36,590 nt of DNA. It comes from CAYQMF01 sp964418595 (GTDB lineage Bacteria; Planctomycetota; UBA1135; UBA2386). The notes under the pieces were generated by a model. The model was not told the origin of the DNA. It worked only from the letters and a program-made list of their open reading frames with translations, and searched no databases. Shown here piece after piece: positions 18,720 to 26,924 of the stretch. Location of the stretch: NCBI GenBank assembly GCA_964418595.1, contig CAYQMF010000060.1, forward strand, positions 1 through 36,590. The letters are read 5' to 3'. The number at the start of each line of letters is the position of its first letter. Position 1 is the first letter of the stretch. A program made the translations under genes and the position numbers.

Positions 18720-20278
18720 ACTTCCGTCGGGTCGCCCGCCTCCTCGGCGGCTTCGCCTTGTTCTTCGCCCTGCTGCAGCTCGTGCCGCTCTCGGTCGCGC
18801 TGCTCGACCCACCATCGCGGTTCGCCACGACCGAGGGGTTCCTCGGCGGCGTCGGCGTCGGCCTCGCCGTCGCCGTGCTGCTCATCCTCCTGAGCCGCGG
18901 CGGGGACGTCGAGTTCCACCGCAAGGAGAGCCTGGTGGTCGTCGGCTTCGCCTGGCTGCTCGCTGCGCTGCTGGGCGCCACCCCCTTCGTGTGGTCGGGC
19001 GCCCTCGGCTTCGTCGATGCGTGCTTCGAAACGGTGAGCGGGCTCACCACCACTGGCGCATCGGTGTTCGGATCGGCGGACAACCTGATCTCGGACCTGC
19101 CACCGAGCATCCTGCTGTGGCGCTCGGTCCTGCACTTCGCCGGCGGCATCGGCATCATCCTCATCTTCATCGTGCTGCTGCCGGCGATGGGAGTGACCGG
19201 CAAGAACCTGCTCGCGTCCGAGCAGGTCGGGGTGAGCACCGACGTCAGCCAGCCGCGGCTGCGCGAGCAGGGGCGGGCGCTGTTCAAGGTCTACATCGGC
19301 CTCACGGCCGCGTGCGGGCTGTGCTACTGGCTGGCGGGCATGGGTGTGTTCGACGCGGTCTGCCACGCGTGCGCCACACTCGCCACCGGCGGCTTCTCCA
19401 CCCAGGATCACTCGCTCGCCGACTACCAGAGCCTCCCCATCGAGCTGGTGTGCATCGCGTTCATGTTCCTCGCCGGGGGCAACTTCGCGTGGTACGTGAC
19501 GCTGCTGCGTTCGCGTGGCAGCGAGGCGCCGAGGGTCCTGCAGAGCCCGGAGCTGCGCTGCTACGCCGGCCTCACCGTCGGCCTCGTGCTGGTCGTGGCG
19601 ATCTCGCTCTGGTTACGGGGCGACAAGGTCGCCGACATCGGTGGCATGCGCGACTACGCAGGGTTCGGCACGTGCCTGCGCGACGCCGCGTTCAATACCG
19701 TCAGCCTGCTCACCAGCACCGGCTTCGCCAGCGCCAACTACCAGGTCTGGCCCCGCCTCGCCGTCGTCGCGTTCCTCGTCTGCATGCTGATCGGCAGCTG
19801 CACCGGCTCCACCGCGGGCGGGTTCAAGGTCCTGCGCTTGCTCGTGGCCGTGAAGCTCGCGGCCTACCACCTGCGGCGCTTCGTTCGCCCCAAGAGCGTC
19901 GAACGACTCAAGCTCGGCGGTGACCTGGTCCCCGACCCCATCGTATCGGGCATCCTCGCCGTGCTCGTGCTGTGGCTCGCAACCCTGGCCGTCGGCACCG
20001 TGGTATTCGCCCTCGACTCACGCCTCGACTTCCTCAGTTGCATGAGCGCGAGTTTCACCATGCTCGGCTGCACCGGTCCCGCCCTCACCGCGGTGCAGGC
20101 GGTCGGCGACGGCACTTTCACGATCGCCAACGCCGGCGGCCTCGACCTCGGTCCGTTCGGCGGCTACGCCGCCCTGCCGTCCGGCATCAAGGTGTGGTGT
20201 TGCGTGCAGATGGTCTTCGGTCGCCTCGAGATCGTCGCCCCGCTCGTGCTGTTCGTGCCCGGCTTCTGGAGACGCTGA
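18716..20278 (+). CDS. trkH: TrkH/KtrB family potassium uptake membrane subunit
   Basis: 520 aa polytopic protein built of four membrane-pore-membrane units. The four pore loops with selectivity-filter glycines are visible: SGLTTTGASVF, CATLATGGFST, LLTSTGFASAN and, at the fourth, a TMLGCTGPAL segment. The intracellular-loop signature GSCTGSTAGGFKVLRL precedes the last unit and matches TrkH (GSTAGGIK in model proteins). It should conduct K+ (or Na+) into the cytoplasm and normally needs a cytoplasmic NAD/ATP-binding TrkA/KtrA partner, which is not in this window. It is translationally coupled to the HAD gene and followed after 4 bases by a membrane GT2. Confidence 0.93.
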   Translation: MNFRRVARLLGGFALFFALLQLVPLSVALLDPPSRFATTEGFLGGVGVGLAVAVLLILLSRGGDVEFHRKESLVVVGFAWLLAALLGATPFVWSGALGFVDACFETVSGLTTTGASVFGSADNLISDLPPSILLWRSVLHFAGGIGIILIFIVLLPAMGVTGKNLLASEQVGVSTDVSQPRLREQGRALFKVYIGLTAACGLCYWLAGMGVFDAVCHACATLATGGFSTQDHSLADYQSLPIELVCIAFMFLAGGNFAWYVTLLRSRGSEAPRVLQSPELRCYAGLTVGLVLVVAISLWLRGDKVADIGGMRDYAGFGTCLRDAAFNTVSLLTSTGFASANYQVWPRLAVVAFLVCMLIGSCTGSTAGGFKVLRLLVAVKLAAYHLRRFVRPKSVERLKLGGDLVPDPIVSGILAVLVLWLATLAVGTVVFALDSRLDFLSCMSASFTMLGCTGPALTAVQAVGDGTFTIANAGGLDLGPFGGYAALPSGIKVWCCVQMVFGRLEIVAPLVLFVPGFWRR

Positions 20279-20282
20279 GGGC

Positions 20283-21449
20283 GTGTCCATCGCCGTGGAC
20301 GTCGCGTTCGTCGTGGTGGCGCTCGCGATGGCGATGGCCTCGGTGCGCGCGATGGTCGGGCTCCGGCGCCTCGCCGACCTGCCGAACCCGGGGGCACCCC
20401 ACGCACGGCATCGCGTCTCGATCGTCGTGCCGGCGCGGAACGAGGCGGCGCGGATCGAGGGCACGGTGACCCGGCTCCTGCAGCAGACCGGCGTCGAGAC
20501 CGAGATCATCGTGGTCGACGACCGCTCGAACGACTCGACACCGCACCTGCTGGCCGTCCTGCAGGACCGGCACGAAGGCCTCGTCGTGGTGCGCGTCGAG
20601 GCGCTCCCCGACGGCTGGCTCGGCAAGTGTCACGCCTTGCACGTGGGCGCGAAGCGCGCCACCGGCGAGTGGCTCCTGTTCGTCGACGCGGATGCGTGGC
20701 TCGGCCCGAACGTGCTCGCGCGCGCAATCGCCGCCGCCGACGCCGCCGGCGCCGCGCACGTGACCCTCATGCCGCAGCTCGCGGGCACCAGCGTGCTCGG
20801 GCGCACCACCGTGCTCACCCTCTGCCTCGGCCTGTTGCGCCACGCGGCGATGGTGCTCGCGCCGCGACCGCGCGGCTACCTCGGGTTCGGCGCGTTCAAC
20901 CTCGTGCGCCGTGCGGCGTACGAGGCGATCGACGGCCACGCACGCCTTCGCCTCGAGATCATCGACGACATGCGGCTCGCGCGCGAACTGGTGCGCAACG
21001 GGGTCCGCAGCCGCCTGTGGTTCTGCCGCGACCTCGAGGTGCGGTGGATCACGACCGTCCGCCAGTTCCTCCACCTGGTCGAGAAGAACATGTGCGCGCT
21101 CGTCGGCTTCCGGGTGTCGTGGACGCTCCTCGCCGCGACGCTCGCCACCGCGCTCTGGGCCACCGCCGTCGCCGGCGCGTTCGTGGGCACGCTCGCGGGC
21201 TGGCTCGCGACCCTGGGCCTGCTCTCGACCATCGTGCCGGCCGCCGCGATGGCGAAGCGCTACGGCTGGTCGTGGGTCAGCGCCCTGCTGGTGCCCCTGT
21301 TCGCACTCCTGCCCGCCGTCGCGCTCGTGCGCTCGATGACGCTCGCGCTTCTGCGCGGTGGGATCCGCTGGCGCGACACGACCTACCCGCTGGCACGCCT
21401 GCGCGCGGCGGCGGACGACCTGGCGGCCGGCCATGCGCCCCGCGCCTGA
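20283..21449 (+). CDS. Membrane-anchored GT2 glycosyltransferase (HpnB-like)
   Basis: 388 aa, GTG start 4 bases after the TrkH stop. The N-terminus has a membrane helix (VAFVVVALAMAMA). The GT-A domain then carries VSIVVPARNEAARIEGT, EIIVVDDRSNDST, the metal-binding DADAW, GFGAFNLVRRAAYEAIDGH and EIIDDMRLARELVRNG, followed by a VRWITTVRQFLHL element in the position of the QxxRW motif of processive or lipid GT2 enzymes. Three or four membrane helices close the protein. The architecture resembles the hopanoid-associated HpnB and carotenoid CrtQ-like glycosyltransferases, but no hopanoid gene is nearby, so the acceptor lipid is open. It is probably co-transcribed with gph and trkH and is convergent with der. 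Confidence 0.85.
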   Translation: MSIAVDVAFVVVALAMAMASVRAMVGLRRLADLPNPGAPHARHRVSIVVPARNEAARIEGTVTRLLQQTGVETEIIVVDDRSNDSTPHLLAVLQDRHEGLVVVRVEALPDGWLGKCHALHVGAKRATGEWLLFVDADAWLGPNVLARAIAAADAAGAAHVTLMPQLAGTSVLGRTTVLTLCLGLLRHAAMVLAPRPRGYLGFGAFNLVRRAAYEAIDGHARLRLEIIDDMRLARELVRNGVRSRLWFCRDLEVRWITTVRQFLHLVEKNMCALVGFRVSWTLLAATLATALWATAVAGAFVGTLAGWLATLGLLSTIVPAAAMAKRYGWSWVSALLVPLFALLPAVALVRSMTLALLRGGIRWRDTTYPLARLRAAADDLAAGHAPRA

Positions 21450-21458
21450 CGACCCGCG

Positions 21459-22877
21459 TCAGGAGTCCGCGCCACCGCCGGCCGACGTCCGCACGCGCCG
21501 CCGGAACACCACGTCGATGGGCACCTCCGGCACGGCGAAGTGGTCGCGCAGCGCGTTCTCCAGGTAGCGCCCGTAGTTGCCGCGGAAGAGCTTGGGGTCG
21601 TTGACGAAGACCAGCACGCGCAGCGGTTCCGTGCCGACCTGCGTGCCGTAGTAGAGCTTGGGCGTCTTGTTGACCCGCGGGCGCTGCCGCTCCTGGGCGA
21701 GGCGCAGGCAGCGGTTCAGCTCGCCGGTCCCGAACTCGGTGCGCGCCTGCCGCCGCAGCTCGACGAGCAGGGTCAGCGTCGCCGCGACGTTGCGTCCGTC
21801 CTTGGCCGAGATGAACGACACCGGTGCGTAGCGCAGCGCCGGCAACTGCTGCTTGATGTAGGCGTCCCAGCGCTCGAGCACGATCCGGTCGGCGAGATCG
21901 ATCTTGTTGCCGACGATGAGCACCGGCTTGTTCTGCTCGACGATGTAGCTCGCCACCGACTTGTCCACCTGGCTGATCGACTCGGTGACGTCGAACAGCA
22001 GCACCACGACGTTGGCGCGCCGGATGCTCTCCGTGCTGCGCGCGTGGCTGAAGAACTCGATCGCGTCCTGGATGCTCGACTTCTTGCGCGCCCCGGCGGT
22101 GTCGATGGCGAGGAAGCGTCGCCCCTGGTGCTCGAACTCGACGTCGACCGCGTCGCGGGTGGTGCCGGGGATGTCGGAGACGATCATGCGCTCGTCGCCC
22201 ACCAGGAGGTTGGTGAGCGTCGACTTGCCGGCGTTGCGCTTGCCGACGATGGCGAAGCTGAGGACGTCGGCGTCGCGCGGCGCCGCGTCGGGACGCACCG
22301 GCGGCAACTGGCCGAGGATGCGCTGGGTCAGCTCGGCGAAGCCGAAGCCCTCCTGTGCGCTCACCGCCGACGGCTCGCCGAACCCGAGCCGGCTCCACTC
22401 GTGCACGGCGAGTTCGTCGGAGACCGACTCGACCTTGTTGACGACGAGGATGTGCGGCTTGGCCAGCCGGCGCAGCCGATCGGCGACGAGCTGGTCGCCC
22501 GGCACGAGGCCGGCCTTGCCGTCGACCATGAACAACACGAGGTCGGCGCTGGCGAGCGCGAGTTCGATCTGTGCCTCGACGTGCCCCTTCAGCTCCACGG
22601 CGTCGACCAGCCCCAGCCCACCGGTGTCGATGAACTCCACGCGGCGGCCGCCCAGTTCGACCACGACCGCGACGCGGTCACGGGTCACGCCGGCGGTGGG
22701 TTCGACGATGGAGACGCGCCGCCCGACCACCCGGTTGAGCAGGCTCGATTTGCCGACGTTGGGTCGGCCGACGATGGCGACGCGTGGGAGCAGGCGAGCA
22801 CTCGAAAAGGGGGGCGAGCAGGGTAGGGAGCGGCGCGCCGGTTTCAACAGGCAGGCGGCCGGCGCGTTGCCCCGCAC
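21459..22877 (-). CDS. der: Ribosome-assembly GTPase Der (EngA)
   Basis: 472 aa from the GTG at 22877. Two tandem GTPase domains: domain 1 with GRPNVGKS, DTGG and an unusual G4 motif NKVE (residues 147-150 instead of NKxD); domain 2 with GKRNAGKST, DTAG and NKID. A C-terminal KH-like domain follows (LNRCLRLAQERQ, PKLYYGTQVG, GNYGRYLENALRDHF), as in all Der proteins. It acts in 50S subunit maturation. The start is uncertain. The family usually begins two or three residues before VAIVGRPN (here at about 22793, where only a CTG is available); a TTG at 22847 and the GTG at 22877, which has a purine-rich stretch before it, are the other options. It is divergent from the E1 gene. Confidence 0.95.
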   Translation of the reverse strand: MRGNAPAACLLKPARRSLPCSPPFSSARLLPRVAIVGRPNVGKSSLLNRVVGRRVSIVEPTAGVTRDRVAVVVELGGRRVEFIDTGGLGLVDAVELKGHVEAQIELALASADLVLFMVDGKAGLVPGDQLVADRLRRLAKPHILVVNKVESVSDELAVHEWSRLGFGEPSAVSAQEGFGFAELTQRILGQLPPVRPDAAPRDADVLSFAIVGKRNAGKSTLTNLLVGDERMIVSDIPGTTRDAVDVEFEHQGRRFLAIDTAGARKKSSIQDAIEFFSHARSTESIRRANVVVLLFDVTESISQVDKSVASYIVEQNKPVLIVGNKIDLADRIVLERWDAYIKQQLPALRYAPVSFISAKDGRNVAATLTLLVELRRQARTEFGTGELNRCLRLAQERQRPRVNKTPKLYYGTQVGTEPLRVLVFVNDPKLFRGNYGRYLENALRDHFAVPEVPIDVVFRRRVRTSAGGGADS

Positions 22878-22907
22878 ACCCTCCCCCCCTAAAAACGGGG
22901 CCCCGCC

Positions 22908-25703
22908 ATGAAGCTCGACTACGACGTCCTCCGCCGCATCGCCCGCCGCGCCTTCGCGCAGACGATGGCCATGATCCACGAGGCCAACGCGCGCGATGAC
23001 GTGGCGGAGGGCGATCCCAAGGTGGGTGGCCACCCGGCCGCCTGCGCCTCGAGCCTCGACCTGTTGGCCGCCCTGCACCTCGTCGTGCGCGAGCCCGGCG
23101 ACTACGTCTGCTGCAAGCCGCACGCCGCGCCCGCCGACCACGCGCTGCACCGGCTGCTGGGCCTGCTCCGGCATCAAGACGGCACGTGGTTCACGGAGCC
23201 GGAGGCGGAGGCGGTCATGCGGCGCCTGCGCTCCTTCCCGCACGACGGCCAGCCGGTCTTCCAGTCGTACCACTCCGAGTTCGACCCGGACTCGTTCCAC
23301 TTCCTGCCCTCCGGCTCGGTGGGCATCCCGCCGGTGGTCAGCGTGTACCTCGCCCTCGCCCACCGCTACGCCAAGAGCCACGGCTGGGACCTGCCGCAGC
23401 CGCACTTCTGGTCGCTGATGGGCGACTCCGAGTACCGCGAGGGCTCGCTCATGGAAGTGCTGCCGGAGGTGGCGGAGCGCGAGCTCGGCAACGTGACGTG
23501 GATCGTCGACTACAACCGGCAGAACCTCGACGGCACGCGCATGCCGAACATGCGTGGCCTGCGCGGCACCGACGCCGATCGCATCCAGCGCACCGCCGAG
23601 GCCAACGGCTGGCGCGTGATCCAGGTCGAGCACGGCGCCTTCCGCAAGCAGGTCTTCAAGCGCGCCGGCGGTGACGCGCTGCGCGAGGTGATGGAGACCG
23701 GGTTCTCCGACTACGCCTACCAGATGCTGCTCTGGAAGAACGACGCCGCGGTGACGCGCGAGGCGATCCTGCACCGCAGCAAGAAGTGCAAGGCGGCGCT
23801 CGACAAACTGAGCGACGCCGATGTGCTGCGCATGTTCGGGGACCTCGGCGGCCACGACCTCGAGGAACTGGTCGCCGCGCTGCGCGCCAGCAAGGAGCAG
23901 CGGGAGGGCGAGCCCGCCCAGCCGTGCCTGCTCATCGTGCACACGGTCAAGGGCCGCGGCCTCGAGTGTGTGGCGTCGCCGGGCAACCACTCGGCGCTCA
24001 CCAGCGATGCCGAGATCGCGGCGATGCTGACCGAGCAGGGCACCGACGCGGCGCGCCCGTACGTCAACTTCGCCCCCGACTCGGCGGAGGGCAGGTTCCT
24101 GCAGGCCCGCGGCCGGACGCTGCGCGACGGGATCGTGGCGTGGGAAGCGATGCGCGACGCGAACCTGGCCAAGGTGAGGGCGAGCATCGGCACCGTGCCG
24201 GAGAGCCTCGACATCAACCTCAAGCTCGCGCCGGTCGCACACACGCAGTGGATGTGGGGCCAGCTCGCGGCGAAGCTCGTGCGCGTCGGCGTGTTCGACG
24301 AGCTGGCGCGGGCCGGCAGGTCGGGCGGCAAGGATCTGTCGGCGGACGAACAGCGCTGGAGCGCAGTCGCCGATCTCGTGCTGACCATGGCGCCCGACGT
24401 CGGCACCAGCACGAACATCAACCCGGCGATGGACGAGAAGATCTTCGGGCCGGAGTTCGAGGAGAACCTCGAGAAGAAGTACGAGCTGCGCGAACGCCTG
24501 CGCCCGGAGCTGAGTCCCACCCACGAAGCGTGGACGCGGCACATCCGGTTCGAGATCGCGGAGGCCAACTGCATGAGCGCGGCGGGCGCCTTCGGCAAGA
24601 TGGGCGCGTACGTCGGCGTGCCGCTGCTGCCGATGATGACGGTCTACGACTTCTTCATCAAACGCGCGCTCGACCAGCTGTACTACAACCTCTACTGGGG
24701 CGGCGGCTTCGTGCTGATGGGCACGCCGTCGGGCATCGCGCTCGCTCCCGAGGGCGCGCAGCACTCCTGGAAGTCCGACATCCAGATCCCCAACCTCGTC
24801 ACCTGGGAGCCCGCCTTCGCGCAGGAACTCGATTGGATCCTGTGCGACGCGATCCGCCGCCACGTCGAGAACGACAACGCCGGTCGCCGCGGCGTGTTGA
24901 TCCGCGCGGTGACGCGCGGCATCCGCCAGGACATCCTCATCAAGAGCCTGCGCCGGCAGGTGCGGTACAAGCTCGACGTCCCCGCCGGCGCCGTGCTCGG
25001 CGTCGATCAGGCCGACGGCGGCCTGCCGGAGGGCGAAGTGCCGGCGATCCCCGACGCCGACATCCTCGCGCTGCTGCGCCACGACGTCCTGGCCGGAGGT
25101 TACCGCCTCAAGTGCTACCAGGGCTACCGCGGCTACAGCCCCGGCGAGAACGTCGTGCACCTCTTCGTCATGGGCGCGCTCGCCAAGGAGGCCGCCGACG
25201 CCAGCGACCTGCTGCTCGAGCGCGGCGTGTACGCCGACGTGATCGTGGTCACGTCGTCGGACCTGCTGCTCGGGCTCAACGGCCGCAAGGACGGCTACGC
25301 CCACCTGGTGCAGACGCTCGGCGTCGACGGCCGGCTGTGGCTCCGCCCCGATGGCCAACCCAACACCGAGATGGACACCGTCGACCTCGCCGGCCGGCGC
25401 ATCCCGATCGTGTCCGTGCACGACGGCGAGGAAGGCCTCCTCGACAACGTGGGCTCGATCGTCGGGGTCAAGCAGACCAGCCTGTGCGTGCGCAAGTTCA
25501 GCAAGTCGGGCACGCCGGCGCACGTGTTCGCCTACCACGGCCTCGACGCGGAGAGCATCGCGCAGGCCTGCTGGACGGCGCTCACGGAACAGACCGTCGA
25601 GAAGATCACGCTCACCTCGGCGGCGCACACGCGGCTGCAGCAGGCACCCGGTGACGGCAAGGCCTTGCCCCGCGCGGTGCACAAGCCCGTGTCGACGCGC
25701 TGA
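22908..25703 (+). CDS. aceE: Homodimeric-type 2-oxoacid dehydrogenase E1 (AceE-like, thiamine diphosphate enzyme)
   Basis: 931 aa, slightly longer than E. coli AceE (887 aa). The thiamine-diphosphate motif begins MGDSEYREGS (171-180) and ends near DYNRQN (201-206), fitting the GDG-x(about 27)-N pattern with Ser in place of the third Gly. LPSGSVGIPPVVSVY precedes it, as in AceE and transketolases, and TVKGRGLECVASPGNHSALTS corresponds to the AceE cofactor/substrate loop. The C-terminal third has the transketolase-like pyrimidine-binding and C-terminal domains (MTVYDFFIKRALDQL; VVTSSDLLLG). It should decarboxylate a 2-oxoacid, most likely pyruvate, but 2-oxoglutarate-type or transketolase-like relatives exist. 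No E2 or E3 gene is present. The ATG lies 30 bases from the der start, on the opposite strand. Confidence 0.85.
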   Translation: MKLDYDVLRRIARRAFAQTMAMIHEANARDDVAEGDPKVGGHPAACASSLDLLAALHLVVREPGDYVCCKPHAAPADHALHRLLGLLRHQDGTWFTEPEAEAVMRRLRSFPHDGQPVFQSYHSEFDPDSFHFLPSGSVGIPPVVSVYLALAHRYAKSHGWDLPQPHFWSLMGDSEYREGSLMEVLPEVAERELGNVTWIVDYNRQNLDGTRMPNMRGLRGTDADRIQRTAEANGWRVIQVEHGAFRKQVFKRAGGDALREVMETGFSDYAYQMLLWKNDAAVTREAILHRSKKCKAALDKLSDADVLRMFGDLGGHDLEELVAALRASKEQREGEPAQPCLLIVHTVKGRGLECVASPGNHSALTSDAEIAAMLTEQGTDAARPYVNFAPDSAEGRFLQARGRTLRDGIVAWEAMRDANLAKVRASIGTVPESLDINLKLAPVAHTQWMWGQLAAKLVRVGVFDELARAGRSGGKDLSADEQRWSAVADLVLTMAPDVGTSTNINPAMDEKIFGPEFEENLEKKYELRERLRPELSPTHEAWTRHIRFEIAEANCMSAAGAFGKMGAYVGVPLLPMMTVYDFFIKRALDQLYYNLYWGGGFVLMGTPSGIALAPEGAQHSWKSDIQIPNLVTWEPAFAQELDWILCDAIRRHVENDNAGRRGVLIRAVTRGIRQDILIKSLRRQVRYKLDVPAGAVLGVDQADGGLPEGEVPAIPDADILALLRHDVLAGGYRLKCYQGYRGYSPGENVVHLFVMGALAKEAADASDLLLERGVYADVIVVTSSDLLLGLNGRKDGYAHLVQTLGVDGRLWLRPDGQPNTEMDTVDLAGRRIPIVSVHDGEEGLLDNVGSIVGVKQTSLCVRKFSKSGTPAHVFAYHGLDAESIAQACWTALTEQTVEKITLTSAAHTRLQQAPGDGKALPRAVHKPVSTR

Positions 25704-25705
25704 CC

Positions 25706-26818
25706 ATGGCCGGCGGCAACTACCCGACGCGGCCGAGCCCCGTGCCGCTGGTGCTCGCCGGGGCGGCCTTCGCGCTGGCGGCCTTCATGCTGTGGGAACG
25801 CTGGTCGTGGTCGCCGCACGGCAAGGCCGCGCCCCGCACCATCGAGCCCCGCGGCGCCTTGGCCGACTACGAGCGCGCGACCGTCGAGCTGTTCGCCGAC
25901 GTCTCCCCCGCGGTCGTCCACATCACCGCGCCGGAGGCCGTGGTGCAGAGTGCCTGGGGGTATCAGCAGGTGCCCGCCGGCACCGGCACCGGCTTCGTGT
26001 GGGACGAGAACGGCTACATCGTCACCAACGCGCACGTCGTCGCCGGACGCAAGGAGGTGGTCGTGCGCTTTGCGAACCAGCTCGAGCACGTCGCCGCAGT
26101 GGTGGGTCGCCGCGAGGAACAGGACATCGCGGTCGTGAAGCTCTACCAGTTGCCGCGCGGCCTCAAGCCGATCCCCCGCCTCGGCACCTCCGCGGACCTC
26201 AAGGTCGGGCAGGCGGCGTTCGCCATCGGCAACCCCTTCGGCTACGACCAGACGCTCACCACCGGCGTCATCAGCGCGCTCAACCGCACGATCGAGACAC
26301 CGGACCGGGCGCCGATCCAGGGCTGCATCCAGGTCGACGCCGCGATCAACCCCGGCAACTCCGGCGGACCGCTGCTCGATTCTGCGGGCCGCCTGATCGG
26401 CATGAACGCAGCGATCTTCAGCCCTTCGGGCACGAGCGCCGGCCTCGGGTTCGCGATCCCCGTCGACGTCGTCAACCAGGTCGTGCCGCGGCTGATCGAG
26501 CCCGGGCGAGGCCCTCTCTACCTCGGCATCCGGGCCGGGATCCTCGCCGACGAGGAGGGACGGCCGATGGTGGAGGTGCAGAGCGTGGACAAGGGCTCCG
26601 GCGCGGAAGAGGCCGGGCTGCGCGGCCGCACCATCGCCGGTCGCCGGCGTCTGCTCGGCGACGTGCTGGTCGCGATCGACGGCAAGCCGATCACGGCGAC
26701 CAAGGACATCCAGGCGGCGCTCGCGACGAAGAAGTCCGGCGAGACGACGCGGGTGACCGTGCTGCGCGGGCTGCCGTACGACGCCGAGCGCCTCGAGCTC
26801 GAGGTCCCGCTGCGCTGA
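25706..26818 (+). CDS. htrA: HtrA/DegP-family serine protease with one PDZ domain
   Basis: 370 aa. The ATG lies two bases after the E1 stop. A single N-terminal membrane helix (residues 13-30) anchors the protein, so the protease faces the periplasm as in DegS-like proteins. The trypsin-like domain has the catalytic triad His110 (TNAHVV), Asp140 (QDIAVVK) and Ser219 (GNSGGPL), with the GTGTGFVWDENGYIV entry strand and GNPFGYDQTLTTGVIS. A single C-terminal PDZ domain (about 270-368) contains YLGIRAG, GDVLVAIDGKPI and VTVLRG. It likely degrades or processes misfolded envelope proteins. Pairing with a metabolic E1 enzyme is unusual. It is convergent with the formimidoyltransferase gene. Confidence 0.93.
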   Translation: MAGGNYPTRPSPVPLVLAGAAFALAAFMLWERWSWSPHGKAAPRTIEPRGALADYERATVELFADVSPAVVHITAPEAVVQSAWGYQQVPAGTGTGFVWDENGYIVTNAHVVAGRKEVVVRFANQLEHVAAVVGRREEQDIAVVKLYQLPRGLKPIPRLGTSADLKVGQAAFAIGNPFGYDQTLTTGVISALNRTIETPDRAPIQGCIQVDAAINPGNSGGPLLDSAGRLIGMNAAIFSPSGTSAGLGFAIPVDVVNQVVPRLIEPGRGPLYLGIRAGILADEEGRPMVEVQSVDKGSGAEEAGLRGRTIAGRRRLLGDVLVAIDGKPITATKDIQAALATKKSGETTRVTVLRGLPYDAERLELEVPLR

Positions 26819-26864
26819 GAGGCTGTGCAAGGAAGCCAAGTTGCAGCCTGTGAGCGTGTCGCTG

Positions 26865-26919
26865 GCGGCCGCCTCCGCGGCCGCGGCAGAGCCTGAGAGA
26901 GGATTGTCCCCAGGCTCTG
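26865..26919. terminator. Two hairpins between convergent genes, candidate bidirectional terminator
   Basis: The 106-base gap between the htrA stop (26818) and the ftcD stop (26925) holds two perfect inverted repeats. The first has 8-base arms GCGGCCGC at 26865-26872 and 26877-26884 around CTCC. The second has 9-base arms CAGAGCCTG (26887-26895) and CAGGCTCTG (26911-26919) around a 15-base loop. Neither is followed by a T-tract, so a classical intrinsic terminator is not certain. The location between convergent genes favours termination in both directions. Confidence 0.45.
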
Positions 26920-26924
26920 ATCGA

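Noticed and set aside
22891..22905. GC-palindrome followed by T5 on the minus strand, resembling an intrinsic terminator
   Set aside because: The palindrome CGGGGCCCCG has no loop, so the stem would be too short. It lies between divergent starts, where no transcript needs to end.
21459..25682. A 1407-codon minus-strand frame fusing Der to a long upstream extension
   Set aside because: The extension beyond 22877 is antisense to the E1 gene, which has clear thiamine-diphosphate enzyme motifs. Only the Der part is real.
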